From: Ralstonia soli
GTDB lineage: Bacteria; Pseudomonadota; Gammaproteobacteria; Burkholderiales; Burkholderiaceae
Reading direction: 5' to 3'
DNA: 64,000 bases
Assembly (NCBI RefSeq): GCF_023955655.1
Contig: NZ_JAMXHT010000002.1
Coordinates: 62,001 to 126,000 of the forward strand
The number at the start of each line of letters is the position of its first letter. Position 1 is the first letter of the stretch. The notes beneath the pieces were generated by a model. The model did not search any database. It was not told where the DNA came from and saw only the letters and a list, made by a program, of their open reading frames with translations. The position numbers and the translations under genes were made by a program. This document shows positions 25,730-33,898 of the stretch, piece after piece.

Positions 25730-26587
25730 TCAGACGGTGGCTGGCACCCGGCCAGCGCGAACGGCTTGCCAGGCAGCCTCCCCGTAGAGGTGACGAACGG
25801 CGCCGTCGAGCTCCGGGTTCTTGCGCAGCTCATTGCCGCCATCCACGGCAAAGCTCTGGCCGGTGACCCATGCCGATTCGGGGCCGGCGAGGTAGCGCAC
25901 AGCTTCGGCGATGTCTTCTGGTTTGCCGAGACGGCCGAGTGGCATCTGCTCCAGAAACGCGTCTCGCATGGCCGGATCGTCGAACATGGGTGCGGTGGCG
26001 TCGGTCTGGGTGAGCCCCGGGCGCACCGCGTTGACGCGAATGCCGGCGGACGACAGTTCCTCGGCGGCCGCACGCACCAACCCTTCGAGACCGGCCTTGG
26101 ACGTGCAATAGGCCGACAGCCACTTGAAGTTCAGCCGGGCCGCGCTGGACGAGATGCAGACGATCGAGCCGCCGCCGCTTCTTGCCATGAGCGGAGCGGC
26201 GTGGCGGATGGCGGTGAACGTGCTGACGATGTTCAGTTCGAGCTCGGCGCGGAAGCTGTCTTCGTCATGCATCAGGAACGGGCGGAAGCCTCCGCCGCCC
26301 ACCGTCGGCACAACAATGTCCAGCCGATTGTGCAGCGACCATGCCAGCTTCAACGCGGCCTGCACATCGCCGGAGCGGCCTGCGTCGCCCGCAAAGAGGT
26401 GGACGTCGGCATCGGGCACCTGGGCGCGCAGTTGCTTGCAAGTCTGCTCCAGCGCGTCGCGCCTGCGGCCCATCAGCAGGACGGTCGCGCCGTCACGCAG
26501 CAGTGCTGCTGCACTGGCGGCCCCGATGCCGCCGGCGCCGCCCGTGATGAGCGCTGTCTTGCCTTCGAGTGAACGCTTCGCGTGCAT
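25730..26587 (-). CDS. short-chain dehydrogenase
   Basis: 285 residues, slightly longer than the other SDRs here. TGGAGGIGAASAAAL cofactor loop, LMGRRRDALEQT (Arg after strand 2, NADP preference), VPTVGGGGFRPF instead of NNAG, Ser in CISSSAARLNF and Tyr-x3-Lys as AYCTSKAGLEGL. The region PAMRDAFLEQMPLGRLGKPEDIAEAVRYLAGPESAWVTGQSFAVDGG is standard. The missing NNAG motif is unusual and may mark a different substrate orientation. Starts only 3 bases after the stop of the SnoaL-like gene at 26591. Confidence 0.9.
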   Translation of the reverse strand: MHAKRSLEGKTALITGGAGGIGAASAAALLRDGATVLLMGRRRDALEQTCKQLRAQVPDADVHLFAGDAGRSGDVQAALKLAWSLHNRLDIVVPTVGGGGFRPFLMHDEDSFRAELELNIVSTFTAIRHAAPLMARSGGGSIVCISSSAARLNFKWLSAYCTSKAGLEGLVRAAAEELSSAGIRVNAVRPGLTQTDATAPMFDDPAMRDAFLEQMPLGRLGKPEDIAEAVRYLAGPESAWVTGQSFAVDGGNELRKNPELDGAVRHLYGEAAWQAVRAGRVPATV

Positions 26588-26590
26588 GGC

Positions 26591-27007
26591 TCACCCCTTC
26601 AGCGGCAGATCCTGGGCCCAGTCGAGCAGGAGTGTCCTGCGCGAAAAGAGCCACTTGCCGTCCTGGAACACGAGGTTGTCCTGGTAGCGAATGCCCCAGT
26701 CCAGCTTGTGTTCGACACCATCACGCGCGTAGATGTGGTTGGCAACGCAATACGTTTCCGCATTGGCCGCCGCGCCTTCCACTTCCACCAGCTGGTTATG
26801 CACGTGATGCTGCGTCGCGCGGTACTGCTCGATCTGCCGCATGCCGGCCACGATCGCTTCGCGGCCGGGCATGGTGAAACCCGGGCCTTCCACGACGGCA
26901 TCTTCGGTAAAGAGGCCGGCGAGCTGCACCCAGTCGCGGCGGTCCACCGATTGGGCGTACCGGCAGGCAAGGGCGCGAATTTCCTGATGCGGGGTTGATG
27001 CGGACAT
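26591..27007 (-). CDS. NTF2/SnoaL-like protein 3
   Basis: 138 residues from ATG 27007 (GGAGA 8 bases upstream; the frame extends 14 codons further without need). SnoaL_4 pattern: HQEIRALACRYAQSVDRRDWVQLAGLFTEDAVVEGPGFTMPGREAIVAGM, then TQHHVHNQLVEVEGAAANAETYC and WGIRYQDNLVFQDGKWLFSRRTLLLDW. The histidine pair QHHVHN sits on the strand that carries catalytic residues in scytalone dehydratase-like proteins. Lies between the epimerase gene (38 bases upstream) and an SDR (3 bases downstream) in one transcription unit. Confidence 0.87.
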   Translation of the reverse strand: MSASTPHQEIRALACRYAQSVDRRDWVQLAGLFTEDAVVEGPGFTMPGREAIVAGMRQIEQYRATQHHVHNQLVEVEGAAANAETYCVANHIYARDGVEHKLDWGIRYQDNLVFQDGKWLFSRRTLLLDWAQDLPLKG

Positions 27008-27045
27008 GACGTTTCTCCGGTCTTGGCGTGTCAACACGGGGGCGG

Positions 27046-27966
27046 TCATGCCGCTGCCGGGTATTGGCTGACGATCTCGTTCACGGTGCGCTGGATATCA
27101 CCGCGCCGATAGCCGAGTCGGGCAGTTTCGGCCGCGTCCGGTTCATAGGCAACCGTGTTGCCGCGCCCGGTGTAGATGGCCAGGTCTGGCAGCAGCGGGT
27201 GCTCCTGGTCGAGCGACGGCACGTCGCGGTCATTGCCGGCGGCGCGGAAGAAGGCGCGGAAATACTCGGCAAAGCTCAGGTTCTCATCGCCGACCAGATA
27301 GGCCTTGCCGGACTCGCCGCCCAGCAGCGCACCCGAGATGGCTTCGGACAGCGATTGCGTAGAGATGAAGTTGCTGCCACCGGCCGGACCGAACACCGGG
27401 ATCGGGCCCAGCATGCCCTGCGCGTAGCGGGTGTAGGCCTCGAACATCGGCACGGCCAGGCCGGGCACGCTGCCCACCACGAAGGGGGCGTTGACGCTGC
27501 ACACATGGAAGTCGGGCGTTGCGAGTGTACGCACACGCTCGTCGGCCAGGTGGCGCGAGCGCACGTACGGGCTGGTCTCGATCAACTCCGGCGCGACTTG
27601 GCTGTAGAAGCTGCCGACCAGCACGGCGCGGCGCACGCCTGCGTCACGTGCGAGGGCAAAGAACTTGGGCACGGCTTCACTGTTTGCCCGCTCCCAGTGG
27701 GCGGCCTGCGCAGCGGCATCGGCACCCGGCGGCACGTGGCGGATGTCATTGCCTGCGGCAAAGACCAGGGCGTCGAATCGCGCGAGATCGTCTTTGGTGA
27801 ACGTCTCGGCGATGTAGTCGCCCTGCATGAAATCGAGATCGGCGAGTGCGCTGCCGGGCGCGGGCGCCTTGCGCCCGGCAATGGTGACCGTGTGACCCTG
27901 CGCGCGCAGCAAAAGGGCAGCGTGCCCGCCAATGAGGCCGGTGCCACCGACGACGAGAATCTTCAT
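27046..27966 (-). CDS. NAD-dependent epimerase/dehydratase (extended SDR)
   Basis: 306 residues; CAGGAGAC before ATG 27966. Extended-SDR Rossmann opening KILVVGGTGLIGGHAALLL at the N-terminus (GxxGxxG), then LVFAAGNDIRHVPPG and RAVLVGSFYSQVAPELIETSPYVRSRH. The usual Tyr-x3-Lys is replaced by a Y-V-R-S-R-H segment, so the Lys is not obvious and classical dehydrogenase chemistry is uncertain. The end YLVGDENLSFAEYFRAFFRAAG is typical of NmrA/epimerase-like proteins. Reductase, epimerase or 3-beta-hydroxysteroid dehydrogenase-like roles are all possible. Confidence 0.85.
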   Translation of the reverse strand: MKILVVGGTGLIGGHAALLLRAQGHTVTIAGRKAPAPGSALADLDFMQGDYIAETFTKDDLARFDALVFAAGNDIRHVPPGADAAAQAAHWERANSEAVPKFFALARDAGVRRAVLVGSFYSQVAPELIETSPYVRSRHLADERVRTLATPDFHVCSVNAPFVVGSVPGLAVPMFEAYTRYAQGMLGPIPVFGPAGGSNFISTQSLSEAISGALLGGESGKAYLVGDENLSFAEYFRAFFRAAGNDRDVPSLDQEHPLLPDLAIYTGRGNTVAYEPDAAETARLGYRRGDIQRTVNEIVSQYPAAA

Positions 27967-28005
27967 CTTGTCTCCTGTTGATCGATTGATATGGGCAGCG
28001 TGCTC

Positions 28006-28731
28006 TCAGGCGCGCGGTGCCTTGACGACGTACTGGCTGGTGGGCACGACGTCGATCTTGTCGAAGTCGATGAAGCGGTTGCAGCTGTCCATCATGCTGG
28101 CCAGGTTCTGCTGGAACTTTGCCTCGTCGCCCACGGCATCGAAGAAGGCCTGCGGGTCGGTCATGGCCGCGGCGGGGAAGCACTCCTCGACGACTGCGTC
28201 GATGAGGGGAGCGCCCAGCGTCAACGGGCGGACCACCACGTTCTGCACGTAGAGGAAGTTGTCTTGCGTGTCGATGGCGACGCGGGTGTGATGGTTGTGC
28301 CAGACATCGAGCCACGCTTCCGGCGTGAGGCGGGGTGGGCGGCGCAGAAACGCCAACTGGGAGAACCCGGCCGTGCGCTGGCCCGGTTCCGCCGGAAAGC
28401 GGGTGTTACGGATGGGCTGCGACTCGGTCACCAGGTAGGCCGCCATGCGCTCCACGGCGGATTCGATCAGGTCATCAAACGGCTGACGGAACATCTTGTT
28501 GGCACTGTCCATCCAGACGCTGATCAGGCCGTCCATCTGCGGGCGCGTGTTGACCTGGCGCAGGCCTTCAGCGGGCTGCACAGCGGCATCGGCCAGGTTG
28601 ACCTGAACGCCGCGCGCGCCAAGCGCCAGCAGTTTGTCGGCAATCTCGCCGCGCAGGCGACGATCCAGCGCTTCGGCATCGGCGTGGTTGCCGGTCTTGC
28701 CGCGCCAGATCACGTAGAGGACTTTTTCCAT
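28006..28731 (-). CDS. EthD-domain-like protein (dimeric alpha-beta barrel)
   Basis: 241 residues from ATG 28731 (Met-Glu-Lys-Val start); the open frame extends to 28926 across the intergenic space and is not family-like. The central part FSQLAFLRRPPRLTPEAWLDVWHNHHTRVAIDTQDNFLYVQNVV is the EthD/ferredoxin-like dimeric barrel pattern, with the paired His of WHNHHTRVA as candidate active-site residues. Proteins of this fold include EthD, polyketide cyclases and small monooxygenases without cofactor. Longer than single-domain EthD; the N-terminal half (VIWRGKTG...) looks like a second, degenerate copy. Function in the pathway unknown. Confidence 0.78.
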   Translation of the reverse strand: MEKVLYVIWRGKTGNHADAEALDRRLRGEIADKLLALGARGVQVNLADAAVQPAEGLRQVNTRPQMDGLISVWMDSANKMFRQPFDDLIESAVERMAAYLVTESQPIRNTRFPAEPGQRTAGFSQLAFLRRPPRLTPEAWLDVWHNHHTRVAIDTQDNFLYVQNVVVRPLTLGAPLIDAVVEECFPAAAMTDPQAFFDAVGDEAKFQQNLASMMDSCNRFIDFDKIDVVPTSQYVVKAPRA

Positions 28732-28820
28732 GGTGTGTGCGAATCGGAAGGTGAGGGGGAGGGTGGGTCGGCACGTCGGAGGTGGTGCCGACTCGCTGGT
28801 GCGGCGCGCGCTGTCGGTTG

Positions 28821-29306
28821 TCAGCGGGCCGAGGTGAAGCGGTTGGCCGTCACGCGGAAATCCGCGGGGATCGGCGATGTGACGGCCTCGAATACGCGGT
28901 CGTATCCGGTGGAGAGGATCTGCCACTTGCCGTCGCGCTTGACGTATTCGTCGCGGTAATAGGCGGTGCCACGCAGGAGCCAGTTCTGCTCTTGCGAGAT
29001 CACATAGTCTTCCAGGTACCAGAGGCCCGTGGCCCTGTCGCGGCTCGCGCCCACCAGTTCGATCTCGGGGTGGTGGCCCTGGTGCAGGGTGAGCAGCGGC
29101 GGATCGTCAAGCAGCTTGCGCAGCTCGGCGACAAATTCATCACGGCCGTTGAAGCGATATTTCCCGCTGTCGAGCCAGGTGGTGCAGTCCTCGGCAAGGC
29201 AGCTCGAGAGCAGTGGCCAATCGTGGCAGTCGACTGCGCGAAAGTACCGGTACTTCAACTGTCGGATGGCTTCGATTTCAAGCAGGTCTTGTAGTGCGTT
29301 GTCCAT
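28821..29306 (-). CDS. NTF2/SnoaL-like protein 4
   Basis: 161 residues from ATG 29306, which has AGGAGA 5 bases upstream; upstream ATG 29321 and the frame to 29402 are less well supported. SnoaL_4 pattern: LLEIEAIRQLKYRYFRAVDCHDWPLLSSCLAEDCTTWLDSGKY, then LHQGHHPEIELVGASRDRATGLWYLEDYV and GTAYYRDEYVKRDGKWQILSTGYDRVFE. HQGHHPEI matches MHHGVNPEI of the divergent gene at 29549, so the two are paralogues. First gene of the minus-strand unit leading to the SDR at 24901; a LuxR-type box lies at 29378-29395. Confidence 0.88.
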   Translation of the reverse strand: MDNALQDLLEIEAIRQLKYRYFRAVDCHDWPLLSSCLAEDCTTWLDSGKYRFNGRDEFVAELRKLLDDPPLLTLHQGHHPEIELVGASRDRATGLWYLEDYVISQEQNWLLRGTAYYRDEYVKRDGKWQILSTGYDRVFEAVTSPIPADFRVTANRFTSAR

Positions 29307-29377
29307 CGGGTCTCCTGGCATGGGTGGCCTAGCGTCATAGGCTCTGCAGGCATCTTGCGGGCAGCCCGATGCGTATT

Positions 29378-29395
29378 CATCGTCCACACGGACTA
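29378..29395 (-). promoter_or_regulatory. LuxR-type box before SnoaL-like gene 4
   Basis: Minus strand: TAGTC (29395-29391), CGTGTG, GACGATG (29384-29378), a full match to the consensus. At the expected -10 distance the sequence is CGCAAGA, a poor match, so the promoter part is uncertain although the box is perfect. A second box facing the other way starts 40 bases to the right. Confidence 0.6.
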
Positions 29396-29434
29396 TCGGC
29401 AATGGATGCGCCCGAACCCGTGCGAGAGGCCTTT

Positions 29435-29477
29435 TAGTCTGTTCAGACGATGGATGGGGCGGCCCGCTTGGCTAGCC
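29435..29477 (+). promoter_or_regulatory. LuxR-type box and promoter of SnoaL-like gene 5
   Basis: TAGTC (29435-29439), TGTTCA, GACGATG (29446-29452), 18 bases, GCTAGCC (29471-29477). Implied start near 29484, about 65 bases before ATG 29549. Rightmost copy of the element that I found in the window. Confidence 0.7.
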
Positions 29478-29548
29478 TGTGCACGCTGTCGATGCAATTG
29501 CCCAAGTGAGGGGCGCGGCGGCTCGGCGGACCATTGGAGGCGAAGGCA

Positions 29549-30046
29549 ATGCAAGGAAACGGTTTGGAAGCGCGTCTGCGCAAACTGGAGGATCTCGAGT
29601 CGATCCGCCAGCTCAAGGCGCGCTATCTCTCGTGCTGCGATGCGAAGGATGTCGAGGGTATGCGCGACTGCTTCGTCCCCGGCAAGGTCACGATCGACTA
29701 CGGCGCGATCGGCGTGTTTGACCATCGGGACCAGCTCATCGAGGTGTTTCAGAAGCTTGGCGGTCACGACCATATCGTCGACATGCACCACGGCGTGAAT
29801 CCGGAGATCTCCGTGGTGAACGACGACACCGCGTGCGGCACCTGGGGCTTGTATTTCCATCAGATCAACACGAAGGACAATACGCTGACGCAGCTCGGCG
29901 CCTACTACGAAGACGAGTACCTGCGCACGGAAGGCGGGTGGAAGATCAGCAAGACGCGCTGCGTGATCACGTCGACCCAGATGCTTCGCTTCACCGAAGG
30001 TACGCCGCTGGTGATGTTCGCCGGACGCAGCATGATCGCACCGTGA
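29549..30046 (+). CDS. NTF2/SnoaL-like protein 5
   Basis: 165 residues from ATG 29549 with GGAGG 8 bases upstream; a TTG at 29534 in the same frame falls on the ribosome-binding site and is rejected. SnoaL_4 pattern with an N-terminal helix: LRKLEDLESIRQLKARYLSCCDAKDVEGMRDCFVPGKVTIDYG, then HDHIVDMHHGVNPEISVVNDDTACGTWGLYF and QLGAYYEDEYLRTEGGWKISKTRCVI. Paralogue of protein 4 encoded divergently. Likely a small acid-base enzyme on pathway intermediates; not provable from sequence. Confidence 0.88.
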   Translation: MQGNGLEARLRKLEDLESIRQLKARYLSCCDAKDVEGMRDCFVPGKVTIDYGAIGVFDHRDQLIEVFQKLGGHDHIVDMHHGVNPEISVVNDDTACGTWGLYFHQINTKDNTLTQLGAYYEDEYLRTEGGWKISKTRCVITSTQMLRFTEGTPLVMFAGRSMIAP

Positions 30047-30108
30047 CACGGAGGCCGCACTGCGCGTTGACGCCCGGTGCGGCACGCTGTTGCGCTTCCT
30101 TATCTGCC

Positions 30109-30756
30109 ATGCACGTTCACTTGCAGAGTCACTTTCCCATCCGGCTGCATCGGCTGCTGCCCGCCTTCCCGTGGTTGGTCACGCAGACCAGCGGCCGCAC
30201 CGTGATCCGGCGGCGCGGCTTCGAGCGCCTGCTTGTGCCGGGCCAGCAATTGATCCTCCAGCCGTTTGAAGCCGTTGAGGTGCTGCTCGATGGCGATTAC
30301 GCACAGGCATCGGTGTGTACGTTTGAAGTACAGAGCGATGGGCTGGTGGACCTCCAGGAGGCGTCGCTCTATCAAGGCATCTCGCAGCGTGTTTTCTTGC
30401 AGCCGCAGCACACGTGGGACGCCAGCCATGTGTCCGAGCTGCTCGACGTGCCCGCGCTGAAGGTTCGCGCCAAGCTGTTTTCCCAGGGGTATGCCCTGAC
30501 CGATATCTGCCGCACACAGCGGCTCATGCGGGCGCTGTTCGAGCTCACGCATGGCGGCAGTTCCGCTGCGGGGCTCAAGCCGCGTATCGGATGGCCGATG
30601 CACGGCGATCTCGAGACCGCGTTTCACGATCGGCTCGGCGTGTCGCTGACGGCGGCCAGACATCTGTCCACCAGTGTGTCGCGCAGCCGTATCGAAACGC
30701 TTGCCGTCTTTCCTCCGCCGGCTCGGCGCCAGCAACAGCCCGTCGCTTGCGATTGA
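30109..30756 (+). CDS. probable AraC-type regulator, divergent and short
   Basis: 215 residues from ATG 30109; the open frame back to 29833 overlaps the SnoaL-like gene. The N-terminal half reads like a small cupin (GFERLLVPGQQLILQPFEAVEVLL). The middle segment WDASHVSELLDVPALKVRAKLFSQGYALTDICRTQRLMRALFEL (about 105-150) has the shape of the first AraC helix-turn-helix, and GDLETAFHDRLGVSLTAARHL (about 170-190) that of the second, although both are degenerate. No clear ribosome-binding site. Could be a local co-regulator of the cluster or a remnant. Assignment is by pattern only, so confidence is limited. Confidence 0.5.
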   Translation: MHVHLQSHFPIRLHRLLPAFPWLVTQTSGRTVIRRRGFERLLVPGQQLILQPFEAVEVLLDGDYAQASVCTFEVQSDGLVDLQEASLYQGISQRVFLQPQHTWDASHVSELLDVPALKVRAKLFSQGYALTDICRTQRLMRALFELTHGGSSAAGLKPRIGWPMHGDLETAFHDRLGVSLTAARHLSTSVSRSRIETLAVFPPPARRQQQPVACD

Positions 30757-30858
30757 GCCCCGTGCGGGCCGCACGGTGACACGCGCCCCGCGGATGTCGG
30801 GTGCCGCGCTACGGCTGCGGCACGCCAAGAAATCCGTGGCAGAACATCGGCGAAATCA

Positions 30859-32457
30859 TCAGGCCGCCATCGAGATCATCTCGGCCGCTTTTTCCGCAAT
30901 CATGATGATGGATGCGCTGGGGTCACCGGTCGAGATTCGCGGCATGACCGATCCATCGACGACCCTCAGCCCCTCGGTGCCGTGCACTTGCAGTCGGTCA
31001 TTCACCACTGCGAGTTCGTCGTTGCCCATTTTGCAGGTGCCGACGGCCTCGTAATTGGGGTTGATGGTGTCGCGGAAGTAGGCGTCCAGCGAGGCGTCGT
31101 CCATGCAGTCCAGGCCCGGCATCACTTCCCGTCCACGGAAATCGTCGTAGGCGCGCTGGCTGAAGATGTCGCGTGCCATTTTCAACCCTCGCCTCAGTGC
31201 TTCGCGATCCCGCTCGTGCGCCAGATAGTTTGCGTTGATGAGCGGCGGCGTGGCAGGGTCCGCCGAGCGCAGTTTCAATTCTCCGCGGCTTTCCGGCCGG
31301 GTCAGGATGATCAGGTTGGATACGCCGTGCTCCGGAACGACACCCGTCAGAGTCGGCATGATGGGTATCAGGTAGAACTTGAGATCCAACTCGGAATGGC
31401 CGGCCGCGCCGGACCGAAGATAGGCGATTGCATCTGTACTGTTTCCGGCAATCGGGCCGCCCCGCTTGAACAAATAGCTGAGCCCCGCTTGTGCCATGGC
31501 CAGCGGGCTCGAAACGTACTTGTAATACGTGACTGCCTGTGGGCAGGCGATCTGGAGCTGCGTGCCGACATGGTCATGCAAGTTCTGCCCCACACCCTTG
31601 AGGTCGAGCAGCGGGGCGATTCCCACCGACTTCAAATGATTGGCATCGCCGATGCCCGACAGCATCAGCAATTGCGCCGATTGGAAAACGCCGCCACTTG
31701 AGATCACCTCGGCACTGGCGTAAGCGCGTTTGACAATGCCGTGCTGCACATACTCGACGCCGATGGCGCGCATGCCCTGAAACAGCAGACGGGTAACGTG
31801 CGCATGGGTCTCGATCTTCAAGTTCTTTCTGCGACGGGCGGGCCGCAAGTACGCGACCGCGGAGCTGATTCTGCGTCCCTTGAAAATGGTCCGATCCGAC
31901 GGTCCGAAGCCCTCGGGCTTGGCGCCATTGTGATCGTCGCTGTAGGGGAAGCCGGCCTGCTGTGCTGCTTCCAACCATGCCGCCGCGGCCGGATTGTCGA
32001 TGCACGCTTGCGTCACCCTCAGGGGGCCGCTGCCGCCATGGAACGCGTTTTCGCCATGCTCATTGCCTTCGGCACGCTTGAAATAGGGCAAGACCTCCGC
32101 ATGGGACCACCCCTTGTTACCGAGGCGCGCCCACTCGTCGAATATTTCCGGTGCGCCGCGGCTATAGCACATGCCGTTGATCGAGCTGCTCCCGCCAAGG
32201 ACCTTGCCGCGCAGATCATGCAGCACGCGGTTGTTCAAATGCTGCTGCGGCGCCGTTTCATACTTCCAGCTGAACATGCCCCCCTGCAGCATCGGAAGGA
32301 AGCCCCCGGGGATGTGAATGAGCGGGCTCTTGTCTTGTCCGCCTGCCTCAAGAAGCAGCACCTTGCGATATCGATCGGCAGAAAGGCGGTTGGCAAGCAC
32401 GCAGCCCGCCGACCCTGCGCCTACGACGATGTAGTCATAGTCAGCTTGGATGGTCAT
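30859..32457 (-). CDS. GMC-family FAD-dependent oxidoreductase (choline/alcohol dehydrogenase-like)
   Basis: 532 residues from ATG 32457; a GTG six codons upstream (32475) is an alternative and neither has a convincing ribosome-binding site. N-terminal FAD-binding DYIVVGAGSAGCVLANRLS, then KVLGGSSSINGMCYSRG (GMC signature 1), EVISSGGVFQSAQLLMLSGIG (GMC signature 2) and C-terminal NYEAVGTCKMG...LRVVDGSVMP with the active-site His/Asn region reading NPNYEAVGTCKM, where the usual NPxxTxHxxGT His is Tyr-Glu-Ala: a possible deviation. Oxidises primary or cyclic alcohols. No LuxR box precedes it, so membership of the cluster regulon is doubtful. Confidence 0.92.
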   Translation of the reverse strand: MTIQADYDYIVVGAGSAGCVLANRLSADRYRKVLLLEAGGQDKSPLIHIPGGFLPMLQGGMFSWKYETAPQQHLNNRVLHDLRGKVLGGSSSINGMCYSRGAPEIFDEWARLGNKGWSHAEVLPYFKRAEGNEHGENAFHGGSGPLRVTQACIDNPAAAAWLEAAQQAGFPYSDDHNGAKPEGFGPSDRTIFKGRRISSAVAYLRPARRRKNLKIETHAHVTRLLFQGMRAIGVEYVQHGIVKRAYASAEVISSGGVFQSAQLLMLSGIGDANHLKSVGIAPLLDLKGVGQNLHDHVGTQLQIACPQAVTYYKYVSSPLAMAQAGLSYLFKRGGPIAGNSTDAIAYLRSGAAGHSELDLKFYLIPIMPTLTGVVPEHGVSNLIILTRPESRGELKLRSADPATPPLINANYLAHERDREALRRGLKMARDIFSQRAYDDFRGREVMPGLDCMDDASLDAYFRDTINPNYEAVGTCKMGNDELAVVNDRLQVHGTEGLRVVDGSVMPRISTGDPSASIIMIAEKAAEMISMAA

Positions 32458-32855
32458 GAGAGTTTTCTGTAGCACCTATAGACATCAGCCGTGTGCTGGA
32501 TCGACTGGCGTACTCGGCTACAAAGGCCTGTAGACACGTCGTCATCAATCGATGAGACGGGCGCGAGTGTCGATACCCCGAGCTACCCGTGCCGGGATAG
32601 GTGCCGTTGAGACGCGAGGCGTCCAGCCACGTGCTGCGAAGGACTTCGTTAACGCATCATAAGTTGCGTTAACGGGATGCTATAGACGGGGCATGGTGAT
32701 GTCAACCTAGGCGCAGAGCGGGTGGGGCCAGGAAGGTGATGACCGAGGTAGCGCGGTTGACGGACGAACCGGGCAGGACGGGCTTGCGAAGAAACGCGTG
32801 CGAACGCCGCGGACGGTGGACGTCGCGGGCGCGTTGCACCGATGTGAAGCCGCCC
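32458..32855. other. 398-base gap with a perfect inverted repeat (32647-32674)
   Basis: No convincing gene: the short open frames here do not show codon-like structure or ribosome-binding sites. It holds one strong palindrome, CGTTAACGC (32647-32655) and GCGTTAACG (32666-32674) separated by 10 AT-rich bases, followed by TATAGA (32681-32686), which could be a -10 on the plus strand. The symmetry and spacing suggest an operator for a dimeric repressor. No plus-strand gene follows; on the minus strand it is 190 bases before the GMC gene. Confidence 0.55.
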
Positions 32856-33782
32856 CTAGGGGAGCCGGTAGACCCCGTGTTCGTCCACCTGCACGCGGCC
32901 ATCGGCCAGGAGCTCGGCCAGATGCTGTGAGATCGTGCGAGTCTCGGCGCTCACCACCCACAGGGCCTCATGCCCCGGCGGATACAGCAGGCGCTGCTCG
33001 ACCAGTTGCGCGAGCGTTTTGGGGGATTCGCGCAACATGGCCAGCAGCCGCTGTTCGCGTTCATCAAGCTTGGCCGTGTACGCGGCGAGGTCGCGCAGGA
33101 AGTGCTCGCGGTCGGTGTAGATGCCACGGTGGTGCGACGTGACCCACACCTTGGCCGGAATCTCCGGCAGCCGCACCAGGCTGCGGCGGAAGTCGTGCAG
33201 GCTTGAGCAGGCGTCGCCGTAGTAAGGGCCAAAGCCCGTCAGGTCGATATCGCCGATGAAGGCCACGCCCTCCGGCTCGACCACCAGGACGGTGTGGCCC
33301 GCGGTGTGGCCCGGCATGTGGAACGCGCGCACGTGCGACTGGCCCAGATCCCACGATGCGCCATCGGCGTACCCCTGCGCGTCGGGGCGCGGAGCGTAAA
33401 AAAAATCACGCTCGATGTTCGCCAGCATTGCCGGCGCCTGGGCTGCGTCAATGCCGTAGTGGGCGATCATGGCGTCCCAGCTGCGCACGGCGGCCAGGTC
33501 AGCTTCATTGACGTGCACGCTGGCATGCGGCAAGCGATGCAGGCCGGCCATGTGGTCTTCGTGCACGTGCCCCATCACCACCAGTTCGGTCGCATCGAAT
33601 TCTGCGCCGATGTAGTTGGAGACGATGGGCGTGTCGAACGCCGCGCGCGTGTCAGAGCCCCGGATGACGACCTGGTTGCCGTCGGGGTACTTCCCGCTTT
33701 TCTCGCCAAAGAAGACCGAGACGCGGCCGAAGTCGGCACGCTGGATCTGCGGGCGGGCGCCGGGGGGCATGACTGCGTTCAT
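32856..33782 (-). CDS. metallo-beta-lactamase-fold hydrolase
   Basis: 308 residues from ATG 33782 (GGAAGGAG 6 bases upstream). Metal motif HVHEDHMAGLH (HxHxDH, about 85-95), HMPGHTAGHT and GDIDLTGFGPY give the remaining ligands; the C-terminal part (AQLVEQRLLYPPGHEALWVVSAETRTISQHLAEL) looks like the small helical domain of LACTB2-type proteins, with a winged-helix-like end DGRVQVDEHGVYRLP. Thiolester, lactone or nucleic acid substrates are all possible in this family. Stands alone between the GMC gene and the transhydrogenase operon. Confidence 0.88.
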   Translation of the reverse strand: MNAVMPPGARPQIQRADFGRVSVFFGEKSGKYPDGNQVVIRGSDTRAAFDTPIVSNYIGAEFDATELVVMGHVHEDHMAGLHRLPHASVHVNEADLAAVRSWDAMIAHYGIDAAQAPAMLANIERDFFYAPRPDAQGYADGASWDLGQSHVRAFHMPGHTAGHTVLVVEPEGVAFIGDIDLTGFGPYYGDACSSLHDFRRSLVRLPEIPAKVWVTSHHRGIYTDREHFLRDLAAYTAKLDEREQRLLAMLRESPKTLAQLVEQRLLYPPGHEALWVVSAETRTISQHLAELLADGRVQVDEHGVYRLP

Positions 33783-33898
33783 GGGGCTCCTTCCTTGGCG
33801 GTTGTGCGGGCTACGGATGTATCCAATGGCTAACACGGCGCACCGGCCGTAAAGCGCCGGTAGTGCGCCGGAGCTTCACGGTTTTTCCTGCTTCGGCC

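Noticed and set aside
29534-29548. TTG start five codons upstream of the SnoaL-like gene at 29549
   Set aside because: It lies on the GGAGG ribosome-binding site that serves ATG 29549.
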